From assembly GCF_029227915.1 (NCBI RefSeq), contig NC_079883.1, forward strand, positions 24,430,001-24,490,000: a stretch of DNA of 60,000 nt. The letters run 5' to 3'. Positions within the stretch are counted from its first letter, which is position 1. Each line of letters opens with the position of its first letter. A program made the position numbers and the translations under genes. Shown piece after piece: positions 10,863 through 25,800 of this stretch. The stretch is from Hydractinia symbiolongicarpus (lineage: Eukaryota; Cnidaria; Hydrozoa; Anthoathecata; Hydractiniidae). A model generated the notes under the pieces. That model ran no database searches, was not told where the DNA came from, and worked only from the letters and a program-made list of their open reading frames with translations.

Positions 10863-13800
10863 ATGAGAAAATCGAGTGGTGGCCTTTTCAGTAAACTTAC
10901 ACCGACAAGAAAACTAAACAGAAAAAGCGCAAGTCGCCAAGATCTACGTAGCTTGGGTGAAAAGGTTGGTTATTTTTGCCTTGTTTGTTGATGTTTTATA
11001 ACGTTTTTTTATTGTTTTGCTTGTTTAATGTTTTACATTATTCTGTATCTTGCATGGAGTCCAACATTCAATTTCTCCTTTGTATTTGTTATTTGTATTG
11101 TTAAAATGTTTAGTATTAATTTCCTTATATCTGTGATATGTCAAGTATATTAAACATATATTCAATTGTGTATTATTATTATGTGTAGGTCAGAATTTTG
11201 TAATGCACGTAGCCATAAATTGCTAAAAAACAGCAGAAATATGTAAAAAATATTTTACCTTATCAGAGAAGGAAGGAGGAATGCTTATGCATTTTGTATA
11301 TTTCTTCTGTTTGTTGCTTTCTGTTCAATTTTGGCAACCTTTCTTAACTTTTATACAACTTTAAGCCGCATTCACATGTATGTATAATTTTACTTAAGGC
11401 CTTACGAAAAATTTTATGTAAGAAATCTCTCCTTATGTAAAGGTTTTGTTCAAATGTGAGGTAGGTTTTTGTTCACATATACATAAATCTCTTACATAAC
11501 TGACGTAAATATACTTCATGATTTTTGTTTTGGTTCATTCAACATGGCAGCGTTCAAGAAATATCACGTTTTTTTAGCTGCTCTTTTTTTAAGCCAGGTC
11601 GTCTAAAAAAAGCAAATGAAACATGTCTTAAAAAGAGGTCAATGATTAGAACCACAAATCTTGATAGAACTCGCAGTGTTGCCTTTGTCTCAACGTCAAT
11701 TTGTGTGGCTCTTGTAAAAAACAGCATATTTAAAAACGACAGTCGAGAGCTCTTTCTTCTTGTACAAAGACATTATTTTGATTATACTTAGTTTTTGTTT
11801 TGACTGAAGATTTTAAATTGTAGACGTTCAATTATAGAATTGAATCCTATTGCACAATTTTTTTCTTATTTTGTCTTCTTTTGGCTTATGCACAGTTTCT
11901 TACAAGCTAAAAAATATACGTTAGCACTTACGAAACTCCGTAACTGTTTACGTAATTTCCGTTAAACATGTCACATGTACGTAAATATTTTGCATAACGT
12001 AAGAGAATGAATGAACACCGGCCAGTCCATAAGCCCTTACGTGAAGATTTAAGTACATGTGAATGCGGCTTTATAGTCACAGAAATTGTTTTTGTAAAAT
12101 ACATATGGTTATATTTTCCATTTATTTTTGTTTTGTTTTGAATGCTGCACCGTTGATAAATTTTATACAATAAGATTATGTTTTTTATTAAACAAATATT
12201 ATTTTAAACAAGACAGCTCACTTCCAAGTTCATCACCAGAAAAATTGCATAGACTATTGCTATATCATATTCCTGTATTTTTTCTGTAAATTTCAAGGCT
12301 TTTGTGGACCTGACTCTCATTATTTTGTTTTGTGGGAGTACTGGCAAATGCAACTCAATTTTAAACGTTGTCTACCTAGCCTACACGAGTGCAAAAGTAG
12401 TGATTCTGTAGCTCTCTGGCTGCAAAGCATTGACCATTTGATTAGTTCATATTTAAAAATTGATGAAAATGCTAAATTGATCTCAATATTTTGTAGTTCA
12501 TATCTTTGTCTTTTTGTATCGATTAATTATGCTTGTTGTCCAAAATGCTTATAAATCTGATTTCTGAGAAAGTGTTTTTGTTATAAAGTCAAGAACATTT
12601 TTTTTTTATCTTAACCGAGACAAATTTTGAACTGCTACTATGTAAAAGGATAAAAGGTTTGTGTCCCATGGTTTCACAAGGCTAAAACTATATACCTGAA
12701 CTGTATACCTACCACACTTTGGTTTTCAACTTTTTGTTCGTCAACATGTTGAGCCTTATGTAGCATTGGATTTTTAGGGCCTTGTAAGTATGAAAGGGCA
12801 TAAGGTCCCTGCACTTTTATATAAATAAAATAAAGAAAAAGAAAAACGCAATTCTGCAAAATTATTTCTAGAAGAATGAACGTCAGGTTCAATCTTTGAA
12901 TTTGGACTATTATGCACTGATTAATTCAACAAAAATAAACTAATTTAAAGATGTGCTTGTTGCATTCACTAAATTATATACTTGAAAAGGTTTTTGTACA
13001 ACCAAAAGGTAAAAGACACAGTGACTTGAATATTTATCATGTCTTTGTTTAAAAACCTGTTTTATTGTGATTTTGCATTTTTTTGGCAAATGGCAGTTAT
13101 TAAAAGGGCTGCAATGAACTTGTATTGGCCTATTTCCAAACACATATAGATTAACATTTTGTATTTGTCTAATATTACAGGTATCATTATCCAAAGTACT
13201 AGGCTTAACCACCACAAACACAAATGGACTAGCTAGCAATCCAGTATCAGGTGTCGTCGCTTATCCTGCTGGGTAAGTTCTGTTTTTGAATTAATATACA
13301 AAAAACAATGTTCAACCACTTAAGTCCAGTATATAATTAATTAACTTCCACCAGTTTAAAAAAAAATGTTACGCTTAGCACCACCAATAAAAAGATTTGA
13401 TGTCTTAGAGTGTTTGTTTAATTACTCCATGTGAAAGTGTGTTGTCAATTAAGTAAAAAGGGAAAATATTTTACTTCTTTCTAAGTTTTGCATTTAACTG
13501 AAGAAGAATATATTTTGTAGTTTTTGTTCTATGTAGTCAAGTTTGTAAGGATTGTGCATAGATTTATATAAGAAAATAATCTTTAGCTAATCTCTATAAA
13601 ATATTATGTCATAACTTTCAGTTAATAACCACTTCTACATGGAAAAGGTGTGCTGTGTCACAAAACATGACGGGCACTAACGTTAAGACGTATATATGGG
13701 TAACACCTGCAAAGTATATACTAAATTAAAATTTGATGGCAGGCTATCGTTTTTTTAAAAGAATTAATTTTAAAATATCTATTCATTAATAGATTTTTTT

Positions 13801-16800
13801 CATTTCAAAGGTGTTTTTAATCTTGGCATCGTGCTTTTTTAAATTGCATTTCAATTCTTTTTTTCAAATCAACTTTTTTTAGATGTGTTATTGTATTGTA
13901 CAACCCAAAAACGAAAAAACAAAGTCACATATTTAATCCGGACAAGTAAGTAGATTTATTTTATTTTCGATTTTTTTAATGTCATAAAAGCTACATATTT
14001 ATCTTGTATCACCTTTAAAACTTGAATGAAAATTTACTTTTAATTTTTAAAATTGTCCACACAAAGATAGGAAATGATTACCTTATAACAATTAGGAAGG
14101 GCATATTTTTAACAGTTCTCTTTTTTAAAAGTTCTGAATAAAGATTATAGTTAAACAGGACATTATTCTTCTATATCGTAAAAGGTTTACATCGAAGTTG
14201 TTCGTTCATCTTTTCGATATAAATTCGGAGACGATATTACATTCTCAAAGGGATTTGCAAAAGATTGCCATCTTCTACGATCATGATTCCATTCACTATA
14301 TGTCCTAGTCCTATGAAATGGTCGGTTTGTGTTTTCTAATGATTCTGCATCCCATGTTTTTCTGCGGGTCAGTTTCCTTTTTTCATTATTTGGTGTGAGG
14401 CGATTCGAGGATAGAACTTCTTCTTTATCTTGATGGGTAAAATCTGCTGTAAGTGATCTTGAGTAGCTTTTTAGTCTTCTGCTCTCATTCTTAATTGGTG
14501 AAGATTTATTCAGAGAGGCTGCATTGTTATTGTGAGCAGAGGGACTTTTCCTTTCAGGCTCTAAGTATTGTTTTGAATTATAAAATGCATTTTCGATACA
14601 TTTACTACATTGTTCTGGCTTGAAGTACTTCTGACTGGAAACATGTTTGTGGCTACTTGTCTCCATATCTTCGTGTAGTTGGTTATTTGAGTTACTTATG
14701 TAAATGTAAACATCGTCTGAGCCTGCAGTGTGTAAAGAATTCATGCTGTGTGCCAGAAATGATAAGATCTCCATATCTATGTACTCCTCCTCTTTTAAAT
14801 GTTTTGATTTATTTACTCTCTGTAAGATTTCTTGGTGTTCTATGCACAAGCTCGCTAAATGAACTGCTTTGGAAGGGCTCTTTTGCTTTGGAAAGCACCT
14901 TCGAAGCCCTTTGACAAAGTTCTTCGACATTTTTAAGTTGTTTCACTGCATCTTAGGTTTATGAGTTTGTATTTTGGAAGCAGGATAAAATATGTTTATA
15001 CTGCTGTACTGTTATTGATAATCAAGTTTATGTAGACATCTTGGATCTTTTATTGTTGTCTAAATTTTACTAATATATAAAAGCTAAATAAATAGATTAT
15101 ATGAAAATGGCAGATGGTGTCTTAAATTTATCAGTAGACAGGTTTACTAAAAAAAATAAGTTCTTTTAAACATACTAGGAGTCGTATTTAGCTTGAATTA
15201 TTCATAAAGAAAGATTGAAATAAAAACTTTCCTAATATTTTGAGAATATCTGCACTAAATAATGTAGACCTTCGCCAATTGACTCATAGGTGGTTAAATA
15301 GTAAATAATACCTTTAACTTTACCTTACACCAACATGTTGGGAGACCTTACACAGTTTTGCCTACTTGAAACCCATGTGAAGATTTTCTTATAAATTTTT
15401 TCAAGCTTTACACAACAAACTTTTGTGTTTTAACTTTTTTTATTTTAAGCATTTACTTTTTTCTGATCTTCTTTTGTTGGTAGTTTTTGTTTTACAGTTT
15501 ATATTTAAGCTAAAATTATCATTGGATTTAAGTTAATTATCCCCAAGTTTTTTTTTTATATTTCCTGACTATACAAAGTACTTATCTATTTGTTTGTTTC
15601 TTTCTAAACCCTCCTACTTTTATTGAATTCTTTTTACTTTTCTCATGTTTGTTTGCACAAAAAAATCTTTCCCGGGCCCTCCCCTTTTCGAAATTTAAAG
15701 TAAAAAATGAGTTGAATAATAACAAAAAATTTTTCTATGCTTTAATATGTTATCTCCTACCTAGCTAAACTCCCAGCTCATTAAACTTTTATAAGGCTTT
15801 TGTTACATTGCTTTTTTCTTATTTTTGTTCTTCACCTTTTTCATGAAAGGTACCCTATGGTTGTTTTAAAAAAAATTTCTTCGAACTAACAAATTCTATT
15901 CTTGTAAGTACTTGTTTGTTTGAGATATAATGAATGTAAACAGATCAGTAAATACACAAAACAACAAAAACAATAACAAAGAAATTAATAAATAAAAATA
16001 TATAAATAAAGAAATATTTAAAAAAATGTCTACAAGACAAGTATCCATCTATTCTATAAATGTTTATAAATAGATATTTTGTGAAGCATGTGTACTGATA
16101 TTTAACTAAATTGGAAAAATATGTTTGCCATCTTAGCAAGACAAAACTTCAGTTAAAGATGCACAATCGAGAATCATAAGTCCTATTAGAGAGTTATGAA
16201 AACCATTAAAAATTACGGGCAGATGGTGTTTTTCTGACACTTTGTTATTGTGTACTACAGTTCATCACTTTGTGATGTGATGTTATGATATTGAACATCA
16301 TAAAAATTCTTGTAAAAATTTAATGTTCAATATTAACATCATGTCTGTTCATGTTTATAATCTTTGTTTTTAGGAAAACCATCACATGTCTTGCTTTTTC
16401 AAGTGATGGAAGGTACTTAGTCTCAGGGGAGGTATGGTTAACTTCTCATTTCCTAGTCTCGGTAGAGGTACAGTCGAATGTGCTCATTTTCTAGTATCAG
16501 TGGGGTAGAATTAACCCTGCTCAATTCCCTGCTTGGTTACTGCAGTGGCTTTAGTTGACAAAACGTTTTAAATTTGTGGTCCAGGTATATGAGGGGAAAA
16601 ATGTTTTAACAAAACTTGTGAAAAGTCTATGGAACCTGTAAAATACAAAAAAAAAAATTATGCCAGAATTCTAGCTAAATTTTGATTTTTTAAATGGTAC
16701 AATTATTTTTGTGCTCATAGCCCTTAAAAGATAGTATATCCGAAGTTATTTATTGTTTTATTTTTACATGAAATAACAAATTTGTTTGACTACTTACTTT

Positions 16801-19800
16801 GTTGTGACCACCTGGTGGTTTACTTGTATTTTGAGTATCCTTAACCTTCTTGAAGGCTTGCAAGGGACAAAAATAAACAGAAATATTGTCCAAATTTTAT
16901 TACAGCTGTTTTACATAGGCAAAAATGACAATCTTTTCCAAATGTGTATGCTTACAAACATTCAAACATAAATATATATATTACTTTGTAGTTGTTTCTC
17001 AAATCCAAAATAAAGAAAAGAGTGCAACTATAACTCTAGGGGTGTGGTCGTAATAGGGGTGCAAGATAAAAGGAATAACAAATAAAAATCATTACTTATA
17101 ACACTGTAGAAATTAAAACTCACCAACTGTAAGTCTAAAGTAAGTTTCCTTTGGCAATCAGAAATTACACACTAAAAACCAAAGAGTAGGGTATTTTTGC
17201 CACTATTTTAGCTGTAAAGCTGTACACACTTTTCTTTTCTTCAACATAATTTAGACTTAAATATTGGCTTTAAAATAATTCAAATATTTATGTTTTAAGA
17301 ATATTGACTACCTTCAATAAAAGAGAAAGGTATTCCTGGTAATATATTTTTAGGTGCTGCTAAATCTCTTTTCATTTATAGCCATATATTACAAGTACAT
17401 ATACATGCTTTATGCATACTGATTTGAAGTAAAGATGCATTTGTAGTGATCATTACAGGTTGTGTTGAAGCAATATTTTTTGTCACCTTTTATATTTGTA
17501 TCACTGCTGCTTTTAGTCTGGGCAGCAACCGTCAGTGCGTGTATGGGAATTGGGTGAATCAATTGCACAAGTAGCTGAGTTAAGAGGGCATAAATCTGGC
17601 ATAACTTGTGTTGTAAGTATTGTAAAATTGTTCCAACTTTTAAGCTTCACTCTTGTTTGTTACAGAGGTTAGTTTGAAGGAAAGGAAGTATATTTTCTTT
17701 TTTTTTTTTTGCTTTTGTAAATTTGTAAACTTATTAAAATTACAAACATTAAGGGTTAATTTTTTTTATTTTGTGTTATCTCCATGTAAGATTTCGAAAC
17801 AATAAAAACATGTGTTTACATATGTTTTGAATTTTCTTTTACATGACAAATGGATTTTTTATGTTTTTTAATTGTATTAAACTTAACATGATTGCCTTTT
17901 GTTTTTTAACAGGAATTTTCACCGAATCAAAAGCTTCTTGTCTCAATTGGCGACCAACATGACATGCTTGTCAATGTATGGAATTGGAAGGTATATGTTT
18001 TGTCTGTGTAATATTATTGTGAAACATTATTTATCTGCCATCAATGATGTTAGAGTATTGTACATCAGAAGTATTTTAAAAATATAGTTAAATGTCTTCC
18101 TTCTTATCTTAGCTTGGACATACAGTTGCATGCAACAAATCTGGCTGTCGTGTGAGTAATTTCTTTTGAGCTTATGAAAAGAAATCAATGTTGTTATAAC
18201 AAGGGAGGGTGACATATTGACTTTTTGTAAAATGCACTAGTTGCACTTTCTAACATAACAGAATTACAGAATAATTCGTTTCATGCCAAAATATTCGAAA
18301 AGCTTAAAAGTTTAGATTTAACCAAATTTCCTAAGTCAACTGTAAGCTTTGGCAAATGAACTTTAACAAGTTCAAAATGTGTAAAACTAATGTAGAAAAA
18401 TAGTCTATATCACTATTTTTGGTCATGTACTGACCACAAATAGCAATTTAGAACGAATAATAATTTAGAACCTGTAGTACAAGTATGAACAATTGTCAGA
18501 GTTTCAACTGTATAACTCTTTTTATTATATTTATATTTAGGTCCGGGCTGTTTCATTTGCAGAAGATGGTCAGTACCTTGTTACAGTTGGTAATAGACAT
18601 GTGAAGTTTTGGTACCTTGATGCGGAGGCATCATCGAAGGTAAAAAGTTATGAAGGTTCTCGAAAAAAACTCAACACGTGTGTTGGTAGTTACACATTTG
18701 ATGTTGACATAAATGCCCTAGATATATGAATGAAGCTTGATAATGAAATACAGAAGTAACCAAAATACACTTTCAAAATTATTTGTTTACAAAAATTTGT
18801 TGTACTGCAATGTGTGGCGTTTTTATTATGCAGGGAAATGTTCCAATTACACCAATCACTGGAAGGTCTGGTATACTTGGAGAACAGCGTAATAATTGTT
18901 TCACTGATGTCATGTGTGGTCGTGGGAGAGGCTCGAAATTCACATTTTGCGTTACAAAATCTGGATTGTTGTGTATGTTTAGTGAAAAAAGAATTCTTGA
19001 CAAATGGGTAGAATTAAAGGTAACTTTGATTGTTTACATAAATTTATTAAATAGATTTAAATAGCTTCAGGGTTAGGAAATAGATTCCTAACCCTGAAGA
19101 CAGTGTTTTTTAGCAAATTTTATAGAACCTAGGAATATATTTCAAGGCTATAATAGCAAAAAACTGTTTGACTTGTGCTAATAAAGTTTACTAAAGTATC
19201 CTTGAAAACTCTTCGATGTTATTTCTATAGGACTCAAGTGATAATTATTTTAAAGCACACCTTGTATTGCATATCACACTCCTAAAAATTAAACCAATCA
19301 GGGTTTCAACTAAATCTACCCCAACTATGATATGTACATAGTCTAAGTTTCATTGTGACATAAGAATATAAACATTGTTTTTTTCATGAGTGTATTTATA
19401 TATTCTTGTATTTAGGCTGGTAGTGCAAATTGTTTAATGGTTACTGAAGAATATATATTTTGCGGTTGCTCTAACGGCTTTGTACGGTATGTCAATGGTT
19501 TTAATTTACTTTTTTAGCATTACGTTCTTATATTTCAAATGAGTTACTTTTCCAGCCATGATTTAACTTTAGTTATAATGTTCGTAAAATAATTCTAACT
19601 TAAATTTATTGTTGTAGTGTCTTCGACCCAACGAATTTAAAATTTATTACTACCCTACCACGTCCACACAACCTCGGAGTAAACGTATCTGATGGAGTAA
19701 CTCCAAAGTATGTATGCATATATTACCATCACTATTGTCAGCCTCATCTTCAGATGAATGTTAGGCAGAGTAGTTTATACTGTTGGGTTAGCTCTTGTTT

Positions 19801-22800
19801 TAGATTTCTTTTCTTCTTAAGATTTTATGTCCATTTCATAAATGCAATTCGATTTTTTTTCATTTTAGTGACCTCGTTAGTCCTGGTAATACCAAACATT
19901 GCCCTGATCTTGTGGCCATATCTATGGATTTAGCACATTTTAAGGTATTCCTTTATTCATATTCTGGGGTAGAATAGGGTCATATCATCTGGGAAGCGCT
20001 TGACATAACTTATCATTACTTGGACCTCCAGGATCATATTGATAGATTTGTGTTCATCAAGTTGATAATGATTTTTATAGTTAACAAGCATTTACAATGA
20101 TCACAGTTTGTATATATGGGATGTGCATGATGTCAAAAAAGTTGGTAAAACCGCATCATTTCTCTATCATAGTGCGTGCATATGGGGTGTTGAGGTATGT
20201 TATTGTTAAACCTTCAGGTTATTCAAAAGCCTAATGTATTGATCAGGAAGAAAAAAACATAACTCTTAACTAAACATTTCAAATGTGGTAATTTTCATTA
20301 TGTTTAGATAACAATTGTGTATTTCTTTATTAGATTCATACAGCTTGTCAGTCTTATGTCTTATAGGGTAGTCTTATGATCTTAAATTATTTAATTAGAT
20401 TAGAATTCTGTAAGTTAGATTTTTCTGTGATGGAGATGTGAAAAAGTAAAAGGCAAATTCTTAACATGTTGTTTGTGAATTTTGGAATTGGCTAAAAACA
20501 GCTTCTATCAATCTTAGTCAAGATTACTGAAGCTTCCTTATTTCATAGACATACCCTGTATTTGATGAACACAGCTCTCCATGTTTACCTTCTGGTTCAT
20601 TTTTGACTTGTTCATCTGATGATACAATACGAATATGGAATTTAGAATCAGGTTTGTCTTTTACAGAGTTGAATATTTGTATTGTTTTAATCCAAATACT
20701 ACAGCACACAATTTTTCTTCTAGGTTCTGTTACCAATAAAGTTTACCCACGAAATTTATACAGCAAGGTGATTGTCTTACTTTCAATTGAAAAAAATATT
20801 TACAGTCGTTACTAGTTATTAGCCTGTAACTAAATTTGCCTTCAGTATATTTTATTTCTGCCAATATTTCGTGTATTGTTGACATATTTTGTGCGTCCAA
20901 TAATAGTAGTACAAGAATTTAGGAGTATGTTTTGTAACTCTAAGAAATATGACAGATGATCAAACTTACACAGTTGAAGAAGACACACACAAGAGCGAGA
21001 AGTGATGAAAAATTAAAAAAAAATAAGATTAGTTGGCACTATATTTGAAAAATAAGGGAATCCAATAGGGGGATCAAAACTTGTCGAAATCCTTCTTTTT
21101 GTTTCATAGGAATTGCTAAAGGTTGTTTATATTGATGAAGGATTAACACATCTCCAAGACACGTCCATGGCTCCCTTCAGCAAAGATTCTGACAGCAAAA
21201 ATGGGGTAAGATGCATGCAGATTAGCCCAGATGGTCAAGTTATAGCTACCGGTGATCGCTCAGGAAATATCAGGTAGGAACATTTTAATTTATTGATTAA
21301 AGGAAGGATAATGTGTAAACAAAATGTTGGTAGATTATGCTTTCATTAAGCTCTTCTAAGCTTCTAAGTTTTTATTTCTTTATTAGGTTATATGATATGC
21401 AATTTTTCGACGAGTTAATTCGCATTGAAGCACACGAATCAGAAATTCTTTGTGTTGAATTTTCAACCCCTGATTCAGGTAAGTTTTTAATCTTTTTATT
21501 TATATTTTATTCGTTGTTATTCTTTGGATAATGCTAACAACGCTACTTTATTGTCATTCCTCATTTGTAGGTTTTAATTTATTGGCATCGTCAAGCCGTG
21601 ATCGACTTGTACATATTTTTGATATGAGAAACGATTATACCTTACTTCAAACTATTGATGACCACTCATCTTCAATTACAGCTGTTAGGTTTAATTGTAA
21701 GTATGCTGCCAATAAATTGTCATGAATTATGCAAATGAAGTTTTTGTACATGAAATATAAACATATATATGTTGTATATTTCTGTGCAACATGACCATAA
21801 TGAATAAGATTAACCATGAAGAATTTCCTGAATCAAAATAGATATGTTTCTAGCCATCTAAATAATAGGTTAAGGCTAAGGCCATTACACTGATTGTTTT
21901 AATCTTCTGGTTATCCTGTTTGTTTTTTAAGGTTGGTATGCCAGGCAAACATTTAAATAAATATGACTGCAACATTTTATGAAAACCTTCTGAGCTTTCT
22001 CTTTTGTCTTTGTTTAATACGCGTTATTAATTTGATATAAGGTATTGTGTACTGTCCAGTAGACTTGCTTGTATTTTTACTCTCTTCCATCCAATCCTCT
22101 GCAAAGTACTTTGTTGGAAATTAATAGAATTAATAGAATCATGAAGCTAATGTGTTGTGTTAATTGTACATTAACCTTTTGTTATGATACACAACAAAAT
22201 TTTATGGGAAGAGAAAAATAATATATAAAAGAGGTGTTCAGTCATTTCACTGTTATACAATATGGCAAAGAACAAACAAAGCGATTTTGCCAATTAATTT
22301 TTGGACGGAGATTAAATCAGACTAGACGTTTTTGGGGAACTGCATATTGTATATTTTTTGTTTAGATGACTTGGGCATGTTGCAGTTGCTAAGTTGTGGT
22401 GCAGATAAAGTTGTGATGTTTCATACTGCTCAGGTGGTAAGTAACTGGTGTAATGTTCAAACAAAGTAGCTGGATTTTATTGATAACTTGTATAAAAACA
22501 AATCAAACAAGCCAATGTGTTGTAAATGTCTGTGTAAATAAATAAACCTAAAAGTACGAAGCATGTAAAATAGTAAAACTCCTAGAGAAAATCAACCTAA
22601 ATGTAGTGTCCTTGAAATTGAATTTTTGCTGAACTAGTTTTCACTAATTCAATCTACTGGTGACATGATATAGATTTATGATAAAAAACTTGACAAAGCA
22701 GAAGAAAAGGGAATACTATTTTTCATTTAGAGTGATAATGGCAATATAAATTTTATCAGAAACACTATCGTTCCTGGGAAAGCAACGCTTTATGATATGG

Positions 22801-25800
22801 GGATTGAACCGACCAGGTATTTGTTTGTCACTGTTAGAATGTTATTGTATTTTTAGCTTGAAATTAAATCTTAAAACTTTGTTGTAGGAAATATGCTGCT
22901 ACTGTTGGTCAAGATAGAAATTTAAGGTATAGACTTTTCTTTTCAAAATGGTTGTTAATGTTGGCAAATAAGTTAATAGTTGGGCATAACACACACTTTG
23001 ACCTGCAGGAAAGAAAATGCTTTGATCCTTAGGAAAAGGTGATAAGATAACTGGCCGGATTTGACTCATTATTGTTTGATCTAAGTTTAGATATATCTTC
23101 GTATGAGCAAGTCTGTCTCGCGAAACATATAAGTATATAGAAAAGGATGTTTTGATTAGTTTAATTTTTCCTAAACTTATTTTCTCAATTAAAAAAGGGG
23201 ATTTAATATTTGAGTAAAATAAGTGAGTTATGTTGATTGGAAATATCAGAGAGAGAGAGAGAGCTATTATTTTCGTCCATTCTACACATCTATTAGCTAT
23301 CTCTTATTTTATCAACTGCTATTTTTAGGATCTATGATATTCAAGGAGCAAAGCAGTTATATTGTTATAAAGGATCCATCAGTGAGGAGGGGAATTTGAT
23401 CAAGGTACATAATGCAAACATTACTCGACAATATATCAATTGTGTCTAATATATATATGACTGTAGTTTGAAGTTCTAAGCGTTATGATTTGGATTAACG
23501 ACCATCATATTTCAAGCACACCTCCTAAATAAGCGCTTATGTGAAGGCATTAAATATTTGAATTACGTCTTTATTCGTAAGGGTTTTCCACATTTTCCGC
23601 AACGTGTTTAACTTTTACAAATTGGGAACTTTTTAAACCTTTTTTTATTTAAATTTAATTTCTTCATCTTTTGTTTTTATCATTGTTCATTAAAGATTTA
23701 TGTTGTCTGTGTATTGGTAAATTTTGTATGTACATCCTAAAACAAACAAACAAACAAACAAACAAATATGTCTTTCTTTCTGTGGTTCAGTTTAATGTTT
23801 AGAAAATTTATAAGCATTTGCTTCTTTTAAAAGCCCCTCTTGATTAAGTGCCCATGTAAAAAATCAAGAAAATATCTTAAGCACCCAGAACACTAATGTA
23901 AATATAGGTATTATTATTATAGATATGAGATGTTTACGACTGACTGTTCCCAAATAACATGTTTTTAACATGACTAAATTAACAAGTGTATCAATTTCCA
24001 GCTCAATTTAGCTTTAAGAATTGCTATTTTGGTGACATTTTTCTCACTGTCATAGCCTTCCTAACATTTTGGTTCTTAAATCTCACTTTAGGGTTGTTTG
24101 TTCTATCAGTAATGTTTCTAGGAGAACTTTCTTGTGCTAAGCCAACATTCAAACAAAGAAAAGCCATAGTAAAACTTCTGCTGCCAATATAATTTCTGTT
24201 TTTCAGTTCCAACTTGATTCAGCAGGTGTATATGCAGCTGTTAGCTGTTCAGACAAAACCATTGGAATTTTTGATTTTGAACATGGAGAGTGTGAAGCTG
24301 CAGTTTATGGACATTCAGGTATTGTTTACGTCACTTCATACAGGGACGGCCAAACCATCTAAAATCTCCTAAATATTCATAATATAGACTCAAAGTATTG
24401 ATACTTTCTAAAATCTCCTAAAATTATTTTTATATGGGCATGCATTTTTTCAAAGTAGCTGTATTTTGCGATTATTTATTTTAAAAATTAGCATGCTAAT
24501 GATGATCAGTATATAAGAATTATAATTTCCTAATTACTGCAAGACATTCGGGGAACAAATGTTTATTAGTTCATTCTTTCCTAAAATTCTATATTATTAT
24601 ACCCGTATACGTCTGTCACGCAAAATGGTAGCTTAGCTGCGCAGGTAGCGAGACGCACGCAATGCGGTATAAAAAGGACGGGCGAACCCGTGGATTTTTC
24701 CACGGGCTAACGACTAGTTTTGCAAAATATTCTAAAATACAAAATTCCTTTTATACGTTTTTAGTGTTGGACCCTCAAATCTAAATTCTTCTAAAAATTG
24801 CTAAAAGGTTGAAATTTTTAAGCTATCACCATCCTGTTTTAATATTAATAATTTTAATACTAGTCTCATTCTACTTTTGTCCTGTTTTATCTAATTGATT
24901 TTTATATGTGTAAACACTTTTTACATGTATAAACCCTTTTTGATGCATAAGGTTCATTCATAACTTTAGATTCAGTAACATTTAATTGAATAAAGCATAT
25001 TTTGGAGCTGGATTAATGCTTTTGCAAGATAATTTTTTTAAGTCAAGAATTTATCGAAAACAAATGACTGGGACACAAGCCGTTGCATAGGCGTTGCGTT
25101 CTGTTAATTTCCTTCGCAGGAGAAATTTAGTTTAAAGATTAATAAATTTTAAATTTGAAATAGTAACAAAAAATATAATAATAAGCATATCGCCAGAGGT
25201 TTCGATAAAACAATACATCACGCTCATAAAACATCCCATACAAGTTTTCACATCAAATAACCGTTTCCATAAACATCCTGTCTATAATCCTCCTATTTAT
25301 GTTTAGAACTTGTCACTGGCTTAAAATTCACAGCTGATGGGGAGCATATGATATCTGTGTCTGGAGATGGGTACATTATTTAATGTTACTTTGAATTCTA
25401 TTTTTTTCTTATTTTTGAATATAATTTTTGCATTTTTATAAAACGTCACTGACAATTCATCTGCTACTGCTACTCAGATACCCTGTTATAATACCAATCA
25501 AATCTTGTGTTACTTTTTTTTCCTGTCTGTTACTTATAAGAAAACTGAGAGTGGGGTGAGGTTAGCTCCAGCTAACCCTTTTTTTTAAATGCTAGATGAA
25601 CTTTCGTGCAATCTTTTCTGTGCTAATTCTGTGTCAGTGGTAATCAAGGACACTATTTTTATCAATATGACCTATTAAAGGTTAAATATTAGAGAATAAT
25701 AAGGAAAAAGTATCTTAAAAGTTTAATGAACTATTTTCTTTTTAGTTGCATATTCGTGTGGAAATTACCATCTATTTTTACTGAGGTTTGTCATTCAATC

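Noticed and set aside
11525-11791. 88-codon frame inside the 707-bp transposon
   Set aside because: Too short for a transposase and no DDE or Myb-like motif is seen.
14657-14914. 85-codon plus-strand frame
   Set aside because: Opposite strand of the 247-codon antisense gene; composition follows that gene's codons.
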